Program-made: the position numbers and the translations under genes | The notes under the pieces: model-generated | Seen by the model: the letters and a program-made list of their open reading frames with translations, nothing else | Databases searched by the model: none | What the model was told of the DNA's origin: nothing | DNA from: Bacillota bacterium | Lineage (GTDB): Bacteria; Bacillota; Clostridia; Christensenellales; SZUA-584 | Assembly (NCBI GenBank): GCA_023459495.1 | Contig: JAEWTL010000038.1 | Location: 310,001-374,000 of the forward strand | DNA: 64,000 nt | Reading direction: 5' to 3' | Shown: in pieces, positions 8,820 to 16,750 of the stretch | How positions within the stretch are numbered: the stretch's first letter is position 1 | How the letters are laid out: every line of letters starts with the position of its first letter

Positions 8820-9809
8820 ATGGAGCAGGGCAGGAATAAAGTCACCATACAGCATGTTGCGGACGCGGCAGGCGTATCCATCGCCACCGTTTCGCGCGCC
8901 ATCAATAATAAGGAAAGCGTCCGGGAAACCACGTACAATAAAATCGTTCAGGCCATGCGGGCGCTTGGCTACGATTACTCCGTTAAACACCAGAGCAATC
9001 TGCTGCTGGTATTGCTGCCGGACATGGACAACCCTTTCTATTCTGAGGTTCTGAAGGGTGTATCCTCCGCCGCCGGGCGGCAGGGCTATCAGGAAATCAT
9101 CGTACGCACCGGCACCCATCCGCTTACCGCTGCGTTCGTGGAGGACATCGTAAATAAAACCAGTGTGGACGGCGTGATCACGCTGGACAACATCTCTTCC
9201 ACCGAAGCGCTTGAACAGCTGAAGTCCAAGATTCCGCTTGTGCAGTGCGCCGAATACAATGAGCGCAGCAACACCTCTTACGTGTCCATCGACGATATCG
9301 CCGCCAGCGAGGCCGTTGTAGAATACATGATATCCAAGGGAAAGCGCCGCATCGCAATGATCAATGGCCCTTTGAAGTACAAGTACGCGCGCAAGCGTCA
9401 GCAGGGCTTTATCGAAGCGCTCCGGAAATCCGGTATCGAACCGGCCCCCAACATGATCATCGCGCTGCCGGAGTTCAGCTACGATGCCGCAGTATCGGTA
9501 GCCACGCAGCTTCTGACCATGGTCGAGCGGCCCGACGCAATATTTGCCGCTTCCGACGTCTTTGCCGTCGCATCCATTAAAGCGGCCAAGCGGCTGGGAA
9601 TCGCAATCCCCAAAGACCTCGGCATCATCGGATTCGATAATACAAATATTTCGGTCATGTCGGAGCCCGCACTCACCACGGTGAAGCAGCCCCAGTTCCA
9701 GCTGGGCTTCCTTGCGTGCGAGATGCTGATCGAGCAGATTCGCGATATCACTATCGCCACCCGGCAGATCATGCTGGACGTGGAGATCATCATCCGCGAG
9801 TCGCTGTAG
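8820..9809 (+). CDS. LacI-family transcriptional regulator (divergent, locus 1)
   Basis: Sugar-responsive repressor, 329 residues. The helix-turn-helix (VTIQHVADAAGVSIATVSRA) is followed by the hinge and a periplasmic-binding-like effector domain (LLLVLLPDMDNPFYSEVLKG; DAIFAASDVFAVASIKAA; IIGFDNTNISVMSEPALT). It is transcribed away from the isomerase/importer operon, and the 217-bp region between them holds palindromes over both promoters. It therefore probably represses itself and the divergent operon. It differs clearly in sequence from the LacI protein at 6536. Confidence 0.92.
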   Translation: MEQGRNKVTIQHVADAAGVSIATVSRAINNKESVRETTYNKIVQAMRALGYDYSVKHQSNLLLVLLPDMDNPFYSEVLKGVSSAAGRQGYQEIIVRTGTHPLTAAFVEDIVNKTSVDGVITLDNISSTEALEQLKSKIPLVQCAEYNERSNTSYVSIDDIAASEAVVEYMISKGKRRIAMINGPLKYKYARKRQQGFIEALRKSGIEPAPNMIIALPEFSYDAAVSVATQLLTMVERPDAIFAASDVFAVASIKAAKRLGIAIPKDLGIIGFDNTNISVMSEPALTTVKQPQFQLGFLACEMLIEQIRDITIATRQIMLDVEIIIRESL

Positions 9810-10056
9810 GCTTTGTCAGCTTCGAATATGCCAGTTGTCTCTTTATAGGTTTCATTTTTCCTTCTCCGTTTTTGAAAACTATTCCGGCTTTTGTGCTGTC
9901 ACAGTGCCTTGTTTTACTGTATCCGAAAACCGGGTATACTGTTTGCCGACATCATATTCCACGGCTGAGAACCGCTCCAGCTTTCAAAACGAGGGTTGGA
10001 CATCGAATCCTGCCGTGATATGATAGTAGAAAAGCTGGCAGAAAAGGAGACGGGCT

Positions 10057-11115
10057 TTGCAGGAGTTTTTAAAAACTGAGTTCTGGAACAACACGGTTCA
10101 GGATTATCTGATATTTTTGGGCTCGCTGGCAGTCAGTATCGTACTGGTTCTGATCATTGAGCGCGTGCTGCTGCGCCGTCTGGCAAAACGAGTAAAAGAC
10201 ACGCCCACTTCGTTGGACGACATGATCATCAAAGCCATGAAGCGGTATCTTCTGCCGCTGCTGTATCTTGGCGCGCTGTATCTGAACACCAAATGGCTGA
10301 CCTTAAGCGAAACGGTTTCCCACGTCGTAAATGTCATCGCGCTGGCCGTCCTCATGATGCTCGGCGCGGCCATTCTCTCTTCCGTACTCATTTTTATCAT
10401 CAACAAGTACCTCGAAAAAAAGCAGCATGCCGTCAATACGCAGGCGATCCGCTGGATCGGCGGCGTCATCAAGGTCATCATCTGGATCGGCGCGCTGCTC
10501 TGGTTTCTTGATATCCTGGAGATACCGATCACAACCATGGTGGCCGGCATCGGCATCGGCGGCATCGCGGTGGCGTTCGCCGCGCAGACGATCATCGAGG
10601 ACCTGTTCAGCTTCGTGACCATATTCTTCGACCGACCCTTCGAAATCGGTGATTTTATCGTGGTGGATACCCTCTCCGGCACCGTGGAACATATCGGTAT
10701 CAAAACGACGCGTGTGCGCAGCCTCTCCGGCGAACAGCTGGTGTTCTCCAACAAGGACCTGACCGGTGCGCGCCTGCACAACTACAAGCGAATGGAAGAG
10801 CGCCGCGTCGCCTTTTCCCTCGGCGTGACGTACGATACAAAGGTTGAAACGCTGAGAGAAATTCCGGCGCTGATTAAAGGGATTATTGAGCGGGAGGAGC
10901 AGGCTCGCTTCGACCGCGCCCATTTCAAGGAGTTTTCGAATTCTAATCTCTCTTTCGAGATCGTGTACTTTGTGCTGAGTCAGGATTACGCCCTCTACAT
11001 GGATGTGCAGCAGACGATCAACATCGCTATCAAAGAAGCGTTCGACGCGCGCGGCATCGAATTCGCGTTCCCGACGCAGACGCTGTACATGCAGAACCGT
11101 GCAAAGGGCGTATAA
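10057..11115 (+). CDS. MscS-family mechanosensitive ion channel
   Basis: Small-conductance mechanosensitive channel, 352 residues, plasma membrane. Four to five hydrophobic segments lie in the first ~170 residues; the pore-lining segment is VAGIGIGGIAVAFAAQ, directly followed by the beta-domain motif FFDRPFEIGDFI, both diagnostic for MscS. The rest is the cytoplasmic vestibule domain. Translation probably begins at TTG 10057, with AAAGGAG 7 nt upstream; no ATG in frame suits better. It appears monocistronic. The 247-bp region upstream holds no gene. Confidence 0.9.
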   Translation: MQEFLKTEFWNNTVQDYLIFLGSLAVSIVLVLIIERVLLRRLAKRVKDTPTSLDDMIIKAMKRYLLPLLYLGALYLNTKWLTLSETVSHVVNVIALAVLMMLGAAILSSVLIFIINKYLEKKQHAVNTQAIRWIGGVIKVIIWIGALLWFLDILEIPITTMVAGIGIGGIAVAFAAQTIIEDLFSFVTIFFDRPFEIGDFIVVDTLSGTVEHIGIKTTRVRSLSGEQLVFSNKDLTGARLHNYKRMEERRVAFSLGVTYDTKVETLREIPALIKGIIEREEQARFDRAHFKEFSNSNLSFEIVYFVLSQDYALYMDVQQTINIAIKEAFDARGIEFAFPTQTLYMQNRAKGV

Positions 11116-11173
11116 CGACTTTCACTTTAGCCTGTATTCGAGTATCGCTGTACCCATCCGCGGTATACCAGTA

Positions 11174-12745
11174 CTATCGCATCATCGCCTCCGCAAGCTC
11201 GGCGAGCTGCACGAATTGTGCACGGTATCCATCCGTGTCCACGCCCTTTGCGGCGCGGGCCCGTTCGATCAGCGCCGGAAAGCTTGCGTCTCCGGCATAT
11301 TCCGAGCCTTTGAGCAGCAGCGCGAATTCCGCCACCGCCGACGCGAACCGGAAATCCTCGTCCGGGTATGTGGTGTAGTCCGCCGCGCCGCCCATCACAG
11401 TCATCAGTCGGCTCTCATCTTCGCCGGGCAGCTTGTAGCGCACCTTTAAGTACAGCCAGTCGTCCGCTGGCTCAGCAGCTGCAGTTTCCTCGTTCTGCTG
11501 GAAGACGAGGTCGTCAACGTTGTCCGAATTTTTGCCGCCGACCAGTATGATCTCGTAAAAGGCGGTAACGCAATGACCCGCGCCCATCTCGCCCGCGTCC
11601 TTCTGGTCGTCTTTGAAATCCTCCGGGTTGAGGATGCGGTTGTCGTACCCAACGAGGCGGTATTCGCTGACCGCGGCGGGGTTGAACTCCACCTGCACCT
11701 TCACGTCGTCTGCCACCGCGTACAACGTACTGCCCATTTCATTGACCAGCACCTTCTTGGCTTCGAGCAGTGAGTCGATATAGGCGTAGTTGCCGTTGCC
11801 CTTGTCGGCGAGCGTTTCCATCTTGTTGTCCTTGGTATTGCCCGTGCCGAAGCCGAGCACGCTTAAGTAGATACCACTGTCGCGTTTATCCTCAATGAGC
11901 GCCTCCAGCGCGCCGGTGCTGGAGGGCCCCACGTTGAAATCGCCGTCCGTGCAGAGGATCACGCGGTTGTTGCCGCCTTCAATGAAGTTCTTTTCCGCGG
12001 TGTTGTAGGCCAGGTTGATTCCTGCCCCGCCTGCCGTGGAGCCGCCCGCGGAGAGCTGATCCAGCGCGGCGTTGATGGCAGCGGTATTGCTGCCTCCGCA
12101 GCTGTCCAGCACAATGCCGGACGCACCTGCGTATACCACGATGGATATCCGGTCCTGTTCGCGCAGCGTTTCGGCGAGCATGCGCATCGCATCCTTGACG
12201 AGCGGCAGCTTGTCGGGCGAGTTCATGGAACCCGAGACATCGAGCAAAAACACGAGGTTGCTGGCGGGCGCTTCAGAAAGGTCGATCTCCCGCGCTTTTA
12301 AGGCGACACGCGCAAGATAGCGCCCCTCGTTCCACGGGCAGCCGCTGATCGTGACCGAGGCGCTGACCGGGTCGCTGCCGGAGGGATTCTCATAGTTGTA
12401 GGTAAAGTAGTTGACGCACTCCTCCACGCGCACCGCGTCCTCCGGAGGCAGCGCACCGTCGTTCAGATACCGCCGTATGTTGCTGTACGATGCGGTGTCC
12501 ACGTCGATGGAGAAGGTGGAAAGCGGGTCGTCGGCCGGCGAATGGAAACCGCCTTCGACAAACGAACCGTATTCCTCTGCCGAGGTGTCGTAGGGCACCT
12601 CCGGCTCTTGGTAGGCAGCCGCATATGACGGGCATACTGCCGCGGACTCCTGCGGCGCTGACTGGCTGGCACAGCCCGATGCGAAGATGAGCGCAGCCAG
12701 CAGCATGGCAAAACCCTGCGCAAACAGCTTTGCGGTCTTTTTCAT
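11174..12745 (-). CDS. VWA-domain lipoprotein (YfbK-like)
   Basis: Predicted surface lipoprotein of 523 residues with a von Willebrand factor A domain. The signal peptide ends in lipobox FASGC. An N-terminal domain found in YfbK-type proteins follows (DPLSTFSIDVDTASYSNIRR), then the VWA domain with an intact metal-ion-dependent adhesion site (FLLDVSGSMNS near residue 170) and ILCTDGDFN, and a C-terminal domain also typical of the family. I chose the ATG at 12745 because AGGAGG lies 9 nt upstream and it places the lipobox correctly. It stands alone, convergent with the MscS gene. VWA lipoproteins usually mediate protein contacts; the ligand is unknown. Confidence 0.88.
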   Translation of the reverse strand: MKKTAKLFAQGFAMLLAALIFASGCASQSAPQESAAVCPSYAAAYQEPEVPYDTSAEEYGSFVEGGFHSPADDPLSTFSIDVDTASYSNIRRYLNDGALPPEDAVRVEECVNYFTYNYENPSGSDPVSASVTISGCPWNEGRYLARVALKAREIDLSEAPASNLVFLLDVSGSMNSPDKLPLVKDAMRMLAETLREQDRISIVVYAGASGIVLDSCGGSNTAAINAALDQLSAGGSTAGGAGINLAYNTAEKNFIEGGNNRVILCTDGDFNVGPSSTGALEALIEDKRDSGIYLSVLGFGTGNTKDNKMETLADKGNGNYAYIDSLLEAKKVLVNEMGSTLYAVADDVKVQVEFNPAAVSEYRLVGYDNRILNPEDFKDDQKDAGEMGAGHCVTAFYEIILVGGKNSDNVDDLVFQQNEETAAAEPADDWLYLKVRYKLPGEDESRLMTVMGGAADYTTYPDEDFRFASAVAEFALLLKGSEYAGDASFPALIERARAAKGVDTDGYRAQFVQLAELAEAMMR

Positions 12746-12994
12746 GGGAAATATCCTCCTGAAAAATGTTTTGGGGCTTGATGATTGTACCAATAATGCC
12801 AGCGGCTTTTCGCCATTGCCATCTTATGTCGCGATGGTGCCTGCGTCAACGGGCATCCAACAAATGTAATTATAATGTTAATTTCATACAATAAAGCGTA
12901 AACAAAACGCAATGCGTCTGCCTAACATATGTAGATAGTGTTATAATTTAATGAACAGTGCTCCAAAAGCAACGGCTTTGGGAAAGGCTGACCT

Positions 12995-13210
12995 ATGAAA
13001 AAAGCGTTTAAAAAGCAGGTATTCATCGGCATCTTGGGTGTGTCTGCCACGATACTCGCCGCATTTGCGGCATATAAGCTTTTAAACATGCCGCAGAACA
13101 AGTGGGTGCTGTACGCAGTGTTTGTGGTGTTCGTCGCATGTTTCTTTGGCTCACTGTTGTACGGCGGCATGAAAAGCTTTATCAAAGGCGTACGTATCTG
13201 CTATTTTTAA
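12995..13210 (+). CDS. Small two-helix membrane protein, unknown function
   Basis: Predicted 71-residue protein with a basic N-terminus (MKKAFKKQ) and two hydrophobic helices (about residues 9-27 and 38-57) joined by a short polar loop. I do not recognise the family. The ATG at 12995 has a weak purine-rich site (GGGAAAGG) upstream. It faces the antiporter gene and shares a bidirectional terminator with it. Amino-acid composition and start context make it more likely real than not. Confidence 0.55.
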   Translation: MKKAFKKQVFIGILGVSATILAAFAAYKLLNMPQNKWVLYAVFVVFVACFFGSLLYGGMKSFIKGVRICYF

Positions 13211-13247
13211 ATTACTGCAACCGCGGCAGGTCAATCCGGGACGAAAA

Positions 13248-13280
13248 AATCCCCGCTGTACTCGGTCTGCAGCGGGGATT
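13248..13280. terminator. Bidirectional Rho-independent terminator
   Basis: Perfect 11-bp stem AATCCCCGCTG / CAGCGGGGATT with an 11-nt loop. On the minus strand it is followed by TTTTTCG, on the plus strand by a weaker TTAATT. It lies between the convergent small membrane-protein gene and the antiporter gene. Confidence 0.8.
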
Positions 13281-13306
13281 TAATTATCGCTTTTTTCTTC
13301 AGAGTG

Positions 13307-14539
13307 TCAGGCGCTTTTCCTTGCAGGCAGGCGAAAGAGCTTGCGCAGGGAATGCTGGGACTGTTTTTCGGGCATCTCGATTTCTCTGGCTCGTATGAGT
13401 GCGGTTCTTGCGACCGACGGCCCCAAGATCGAATATACGAAGGTGGAGCACAGGATAATCGTCTGGATGGCAGAAGCGTATTCAGGTACGAGCTTGCCCG
13501 CCACGGTAATCAGGCCGATCGCGACACCTGCCTGCGGCATCAGCGCAGGCCCGAGGTATTTGGAGATGGCAGGACCTGATTTGGTCAGCTTGCCGCCCAG
13601 CCATGCGCCTCCCCATTTGCCTGCGACGCGGATCACGATATACAGCAGCCCGATCACGCCAACGGAGAGGAGCGCCTTGACATTGAAGCCCGCGCCGGAC
13701 ATCAGGAAGAACAGCACGTAGACCGGCGGGGTAAACATCTCAGACAGCTCGGCCAGACTGTCGACCTCGCTGAAGATGTTGGCCAGCCCGGTTCCCAGTG
13801 CCATACAGGTGAGCAGCGGAGAGGCCGAGATCAAATCAGCTAGCCACGTCGCGCCCAGCACCATGGCGATCATAACGCAGATGCGGTTACGCTGCTTTTT
13901 AAACCAGCGCAGCAGCAGCAGCATGACGAAGCTGAGCGCGGCTCCCAAAGCGAACGATGCGAACACCTCGTAGAATGGTTGCAGCACGGACATGACCGAA
14001 AACGCGGTGTGGTTGACCATCACGCGCACGACGGTTGCCGCAAAGCCAAACGCGATGAGCGCCACCGCGTCGTCCAACGCGACCACAGTCAAAAGCATTG
14101 AGGTCACCGGCCCTTTGGCCTTGTACTGGTTGATGACCATGATGGTCTGCGCGGGCGCGGTGGCCGAGGCAATCGCACCCAGCAGGATAGCCAGCGCCGG
14201 ATCGAACCCAAGCAGCAGCAACACCACGATAATCAGCACCATGGCGCCCAGCGCCTCGCAAATGGCAATGATGATCGGCGCGATGCCAACTTCTTTGAAA
14301 TACCTGAATTTAAAACCCAGACCGATGGTGAAGGCGATGAAGCCCAGCGCCATATCCGCTTCCACGGAAAACTGGCTCACCACATCCGCCGGGATGATCT
14401 TCAGCACAAATGGACCCATCACCAGGCCCGCAATTAAATACCCCGTAACATTGGGCAGCTTAACAAATTTGGCAAGCCGGCCAAACAGTAAACCGAACAG
14501 AATGCCAACGGCAATCATGAATATTAAGTTATCTTGCAA
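13307..14539 (-). CDS. Cation:proton antiporter (CPA2/Kef-like)
   Basis: Membrane antiporter of about 410 residues with 11-13 hydrophobic segments. Typical features are KLPNVTGYLIAGLVMGP after the first helix, LLGAIASATAPAQTIMVI in the middle and VALDDAVALIAFG, with the paired acidic residues of the ion-exchange core. The start is uncertain: TTG 14539 gives a full first helix and has GGAAGGAG close upstream, while ATG 14518 lies 5 nt past the stop of the upstream gene and shortens the helix. Either way the gene is coupled to the PII-like gene. There is no C-terminal TrkA-N domain, so regulation may come from that PII-like partner. Ion specificity is unknown. Confidence 0.85.
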   Translation of the reverse strand: MQDNLIFMIAVGILFGLLFGRLAKFVKLPNVTGYLIAGLVMGPFVLKIIPADVVSQFSVEADMALGFIAFTIGLGFKFRYFKEVGIAPIIIAICEALGAMVLIIVVLLLLGFDPALAILLGAIASATAPAQTIMVINQYKAKGPVTSMLLTVVALDDAVALIAFGFAATVVRVMVNHTAFSVMSVLQPFYEVFASFALGAALSFVMLLLLRWFKKQRNRICVMIAMVLGATWLADLISASPLLTCMALGTGLANIFSEVDSLAELSEMFTPPVYVLFFLMSGAGFNVKALLSVGVIGLLYIVIRVAGKWGGAWLGGKLTKSGPAISKYLGPALMPQAGVAIGLITVAGKLVPEYASAIQTIILCSTFVYSILGPSVARTALIRAREIEMPEKQSQHSLRKLFRLPARKSA

Positions 14540-14877
14540 GCTCCTTCCAGCCCCTTTGTATAAGATATTGGAACAGTGAAAATAATCCCTGTATCCTTCT
14601 GACAAATATCGCCCACCACGCGCTCCACCGCCGCTACTGCACACTCCACCTGGTCATCGTTCAGCACGGTGAATATTGTATTGTTCTTGGCGCGTTCCGG
14701 GTACAGCACGCTGCGGAGCGACCCGATCAGCGGCAGGTCATCGTCATGGCCCATCAGCACGCGGGCCATGCCCGTGCTGGAGAGCACGGTGGCTCCTTTA
14801 AGGCCCACACGCACGAATTCAGCGAGCAGGTCCTCCAGCTTCTCTGTTTTATTTAATATAAATACAAACAATTGCAT
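14524..14877 (-). CDS. PII-like signalling protein next to antiporter
   Basis: Small cytoplasmic protein of 117 residues with the ferredoxin-like pattern of the PII superfamily: beta strand MQLFVFILN, helix KTEKLEDLLAEFVRVGLKG, strand ATVLSS, a middle loop region, NNTIFTVLNDDQVECAVAAV and a C-terminal TGIIFTVPI. The canonical uridylylation tyrosine loop of GlnB is not evident, so it belongs to a divergent PII-like group. The ATG at 14877 is preceded by GAGGAGAAC. The end overlaps the beginning of the antiporter gene, implying coupled synthesis and possibly direct regulation of transport by a bound nucleotide; the latter is inference. Confidence 0.75.
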   Translation of the reverse strand: MQLFVFILNKTEKLEDLLAEFVRVGLKGATVLSSTGMARVLMGHDDDLPLIGSLRSVLYPERAKNNTIFTVLNDDQVECAVAAVERVVGDICQKDTGIIFTVPISYTKGLEGACKIT

Positions 14878-14904
14878 ACTTGTTCTCCTCGCGTACAAAC
14901 ACAT

Positions 14905-14933
14905 ATACTATCACTGCGTTCCGTCAAGTTCAA
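14905..14933 (-). promoter_or_regulatory. Promoter of the PII-like/antiporter operon
   Basis: Minus strand TTGAAC (14933-14928), 17-bp spacer, TAGTAT (14910-14905). A start near 14898 would leave a leader of about 20 nt before the ATG at 14877. Confidence 0.5.
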
Positions 14934-14939
14934 CGCGCG

Positions 14940-15480
14940 GCATGGCAAGGATACGGGATGATTTTTGTATATCGCCGCATATACTTCCCGCATTGCCTGC
15001 TGATCGCCGCAAACGCAGTGAATTTGGACTCAATCCGATGATATGCTGTTTTAACCTTTTGACTTCCTGCTTTTTTTCATCATGCATTTCATCTCATTGG
15101 AAGTATGGTATTATGCAGGGAATATTATCATAATAATGGCTCTTGGATTGGATTGTACTCATCAATTCAGCGCTGCTTGTTCCTGTCCAAAGCCGCAAAG
15201 TCGGCATCTGAATTTCACTCAAAACGCGCTGTGGCTGTGTGGTTGCGGCTGGAATCTGTATGGAATCTTTGTACATTATGGAATTGAAATTATGCTTACA
15301 CGGGCAAGATACGCAGCGCATCGTAGATGAGTACTATAGCTTTGGGGCAGATTACGCGTATATTTTGCGCGGAAGCGTATTATTTACCTCCGCACTAAAT
15401 GCTTTTTCTAAACAAGAAGCCATGTCATTTTTGAAAGCTCACTTCGTGGTATAATGTGCACATGCCCCACTGTACGGCGG
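14940..15480. other. Intergenic region without a confident gene
   Basis: About 540 bp between the antiporter operon and the rpsF promoter, with lower GC than its surroundings. One plus-strand reading frame (a 58-residue peptide from an ATG near 15278, ending at 15454, containing VDEYYSFGADYAYILRG) looks protein-like but lacks a clear ribosome-binding site. An extended -10 box (TGGTATAAT, ending 15455) near the right end might be a second rpsF promoter. No repeats or tRNA were seen. Confidence 0.3.
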
Positions 15481-15497
15481 TTGCTGTAAATTTTCAG

Positions 15498-15526
15498 TTG
15501 AATTCGCCGATTTGCGGTGGTATAAT
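15498..15526 (+). promoter_or_regulatory. Promoter of the rpsF-ssb-rpsR operon
   Basis: TTGAAT (15498-15503), 17-bp spacer and a perfect extended -10 (TGGTATAAT, hexamer 15521-15526). Predicted start near 15533, giving a leader of about 94 nt. Confidence 0.75.
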
Positions 15527-15571
15527 CATTCAACGTAGCGTCTTTCTTGCTCCGTGCATTTAAGCGCGGGG

Positions 15572-15603
15572 CCACATCTGCCGACGAAATCATTCGGCGG
15601 TGG
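15572..15603 (+). promoter_or_regulatory. Candidate S6:S18 autoregulatory leader hairpin
   Basis: In the leader, CCAC (15572-15575) pairs with GTGG (15600-15603) and GCCGA (15580-15584) with TCGGC (15594-15598), with an asymmetric internal loop between the two helices. An S6:S18-binding hairpin in front of rpsF is known in many bacteria; the match here is judged by position and general shape only. Confidence 0.4.
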
Positions 15604-15626
15604 AGAGTCCATAAGGAGGTACAGCG

Positions 15627-15908
15627 ATGAACAAGTACGAAAGCATGTACATTTTGAAGCCGAATATCGACGAGGAAACCAGAAAATCCATTGTGGAGAA
15701 GTTCAAGGGCCTTGTTGAAGAAAACGGCGGCAAAGTGGAAAAGGTCGACGAATGGGGTTCGCGCAAGCTGGCTTACGAGATTAACTACATCTCGGAAGGC
15801 TACTATGTGCTGATGACGTTCGAAGCCGAGCCCACGCTTCCGCTTGAGCTGGAACGCAATTATAACATCCATGACGGCGTTCTCCGGTACAACGTAATCA
15901 AACTGTAA
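15627..15908 (+). CDS. rpsF: 30S ribosomal protein bS6
   Basis: Ribosomal protein S6, 93 residues, a component of the small-subunit platform that binds together with S18. It begins MNKYESMYILKPNIDEE and contains the conserved WGSRKLAYEINYISEGYYV. The ATG at 15627 follows a strong site (AAGGAGGT). It is the first gene of the classic rpsF-ssb-rpsR operon, here with normal order and short spacing (17 bp to ssb). Confidence 0.97.
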   Translation: MNKYESMYILKPNIDEETRKSIVEKFKGLVEENGGKVEKVDEWGSRKLAYEINYISEGYYVLMTFEAEPTLPLELERNYNIHDGVLRYNVIKL

Positions 15909-15925
15909 GAAAGCAGGACAGGTTT

Positions 15926-16366
15926 ATGAACAGGGCGACGATCATTGGAAACTTAACAAAAGACCCGGAACTGAGATCCACAGCGACCGGTAAGTCTGTC
16001 TGCACTTTCACCGTAGCGGTCAACCGCGGCTTCGGTGACAAGAAAGAGACGGATTTTCTGCCGATCGTGGTATGGAGCAGGCCGAACTACTCGCTAGCGG
16101 AGAACTGCGCCAGGTATCTGGCCAAGGGCCGTAAGGTGGGTTTATCGGGAAGGATCCAGACGAGAAGCTACGAAACACAAAACGGTGAGCGACGCTATGT
16201 CACCGAAATCGTGGCGGACGAAGTTGAATTTTTATCGCCCAAAGGTGAAGGAGGCGGATCCGGCAGCCGCATGACAGACGTGCCGCCGCCGCCGGACGAT
16301 GCGGGCCTCTTCGGGGACGAGCAGGGCGATTTTGAGCCGCTCGACGACGAGCAGATGCCCTTCTAA
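15926..16366 (+). CDS. ssb: Single-stranded DNA-binding protein
   Basis: Tetrameric SSB, 146 residues, which coats single-stranded DNA in replication and repair. The OB fold covers about residues 1-105 (MNRATIIGNLTKDPELRSTA; VGLSGRIQTRSYE). A Gly/Pro/Asp-rich linker follows, and the protein ends in the acidic tip DDEQMPF that binds partner proteins. It lies between rpsF and rpsR as in most Bacillota. Confidence 0.96.
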   Translation: MNRATIIGNLTKDPELRSTATGKSVCTFTVAVNRGFGDKKETDFLPIVVWSRPNYSLAENCARYLAKGRKVGLSGRIQTRSYETQNGERRYVTEIVADEVEFLSPKGEGGGSGSRMTDVPPPPDDAGLFGDEQGDFEPLDDEQMPF

Positions 16367-16384
16367 CAAAAAAGGAGTTTAGCT

Positions 16385-16651
16385 ATGGCATATTCGAATA
16401 ATAATTCGGACGACAAAGGCCAGAAGAAGATGCGCCGTGGCAGGCCGAGACGCAAGATTTGCGCTTTCTGTGCCGATAAGTCCAAGAGCATCGACTATAA
16501 GGATACAATGAAGCTGAAGCGTTTCCTCACGGAGCGCGGTAAAATTCAGCCGAGGCGTACCTCTGGCGTATGCGCGAAACATCAGCGCGAGCTGGCGATG
16601 GCGGTTAAACGCGCCCGCATGATGGCGCTGCTGCCCTACTCGCAGGACTAA
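16385..16651 (+). CDS. rpsR: 30S ribosomal protein bS18
   Basis: Ribosomal protein S18, 88 residues, partner of S6 on the small subunit. Conserved segments are [37 protein letters not shown] and [11 protein letters not shown]. The two N-terminal cysteines (CAFC) match forms that can carry zinc. Preceded by AAAGGAG, 18 bp after ssb; a terminator follows. Confidence 0.97.
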   Translation: MAYSNNNSDDKGQKKMRRGRPRRKICAFCADKSKSIDYKDTMKLKRFLTERGKIQPRRTSGVCAKHQRELAMAVKRARMMALLPYSQD

Positions 16652-16665
16652 AGTCAAAAACGAAG

Positions 16666-16692
16666 GAGAGTGGTGAAAACCGCTCTCTTTTT
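16666..16692 (+). terminator. Terminator of the rpsF-ssb-rpsR operon
   Basis: Stem GAGAGTGGT / ACCGCTCTC (one G-T pair) with a GAAA tetraloop, followed by TTTTT at 16688-16692, 15 bp past the rpsR stop. Confidence 0.88.
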
Positions 16693-16750
16693 GTATCAAA
16701 CAGGTTTTTTATAGCGCTGCATCGTGGTATTATAACGACGGAGGAATGAT

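Noticed and set aside
14519..14644. Longer N-terminus for the antiporter
   Set aside because: The extra residues are the out-of-frame reading of the PII-like gene and do not look like a membrane protein.
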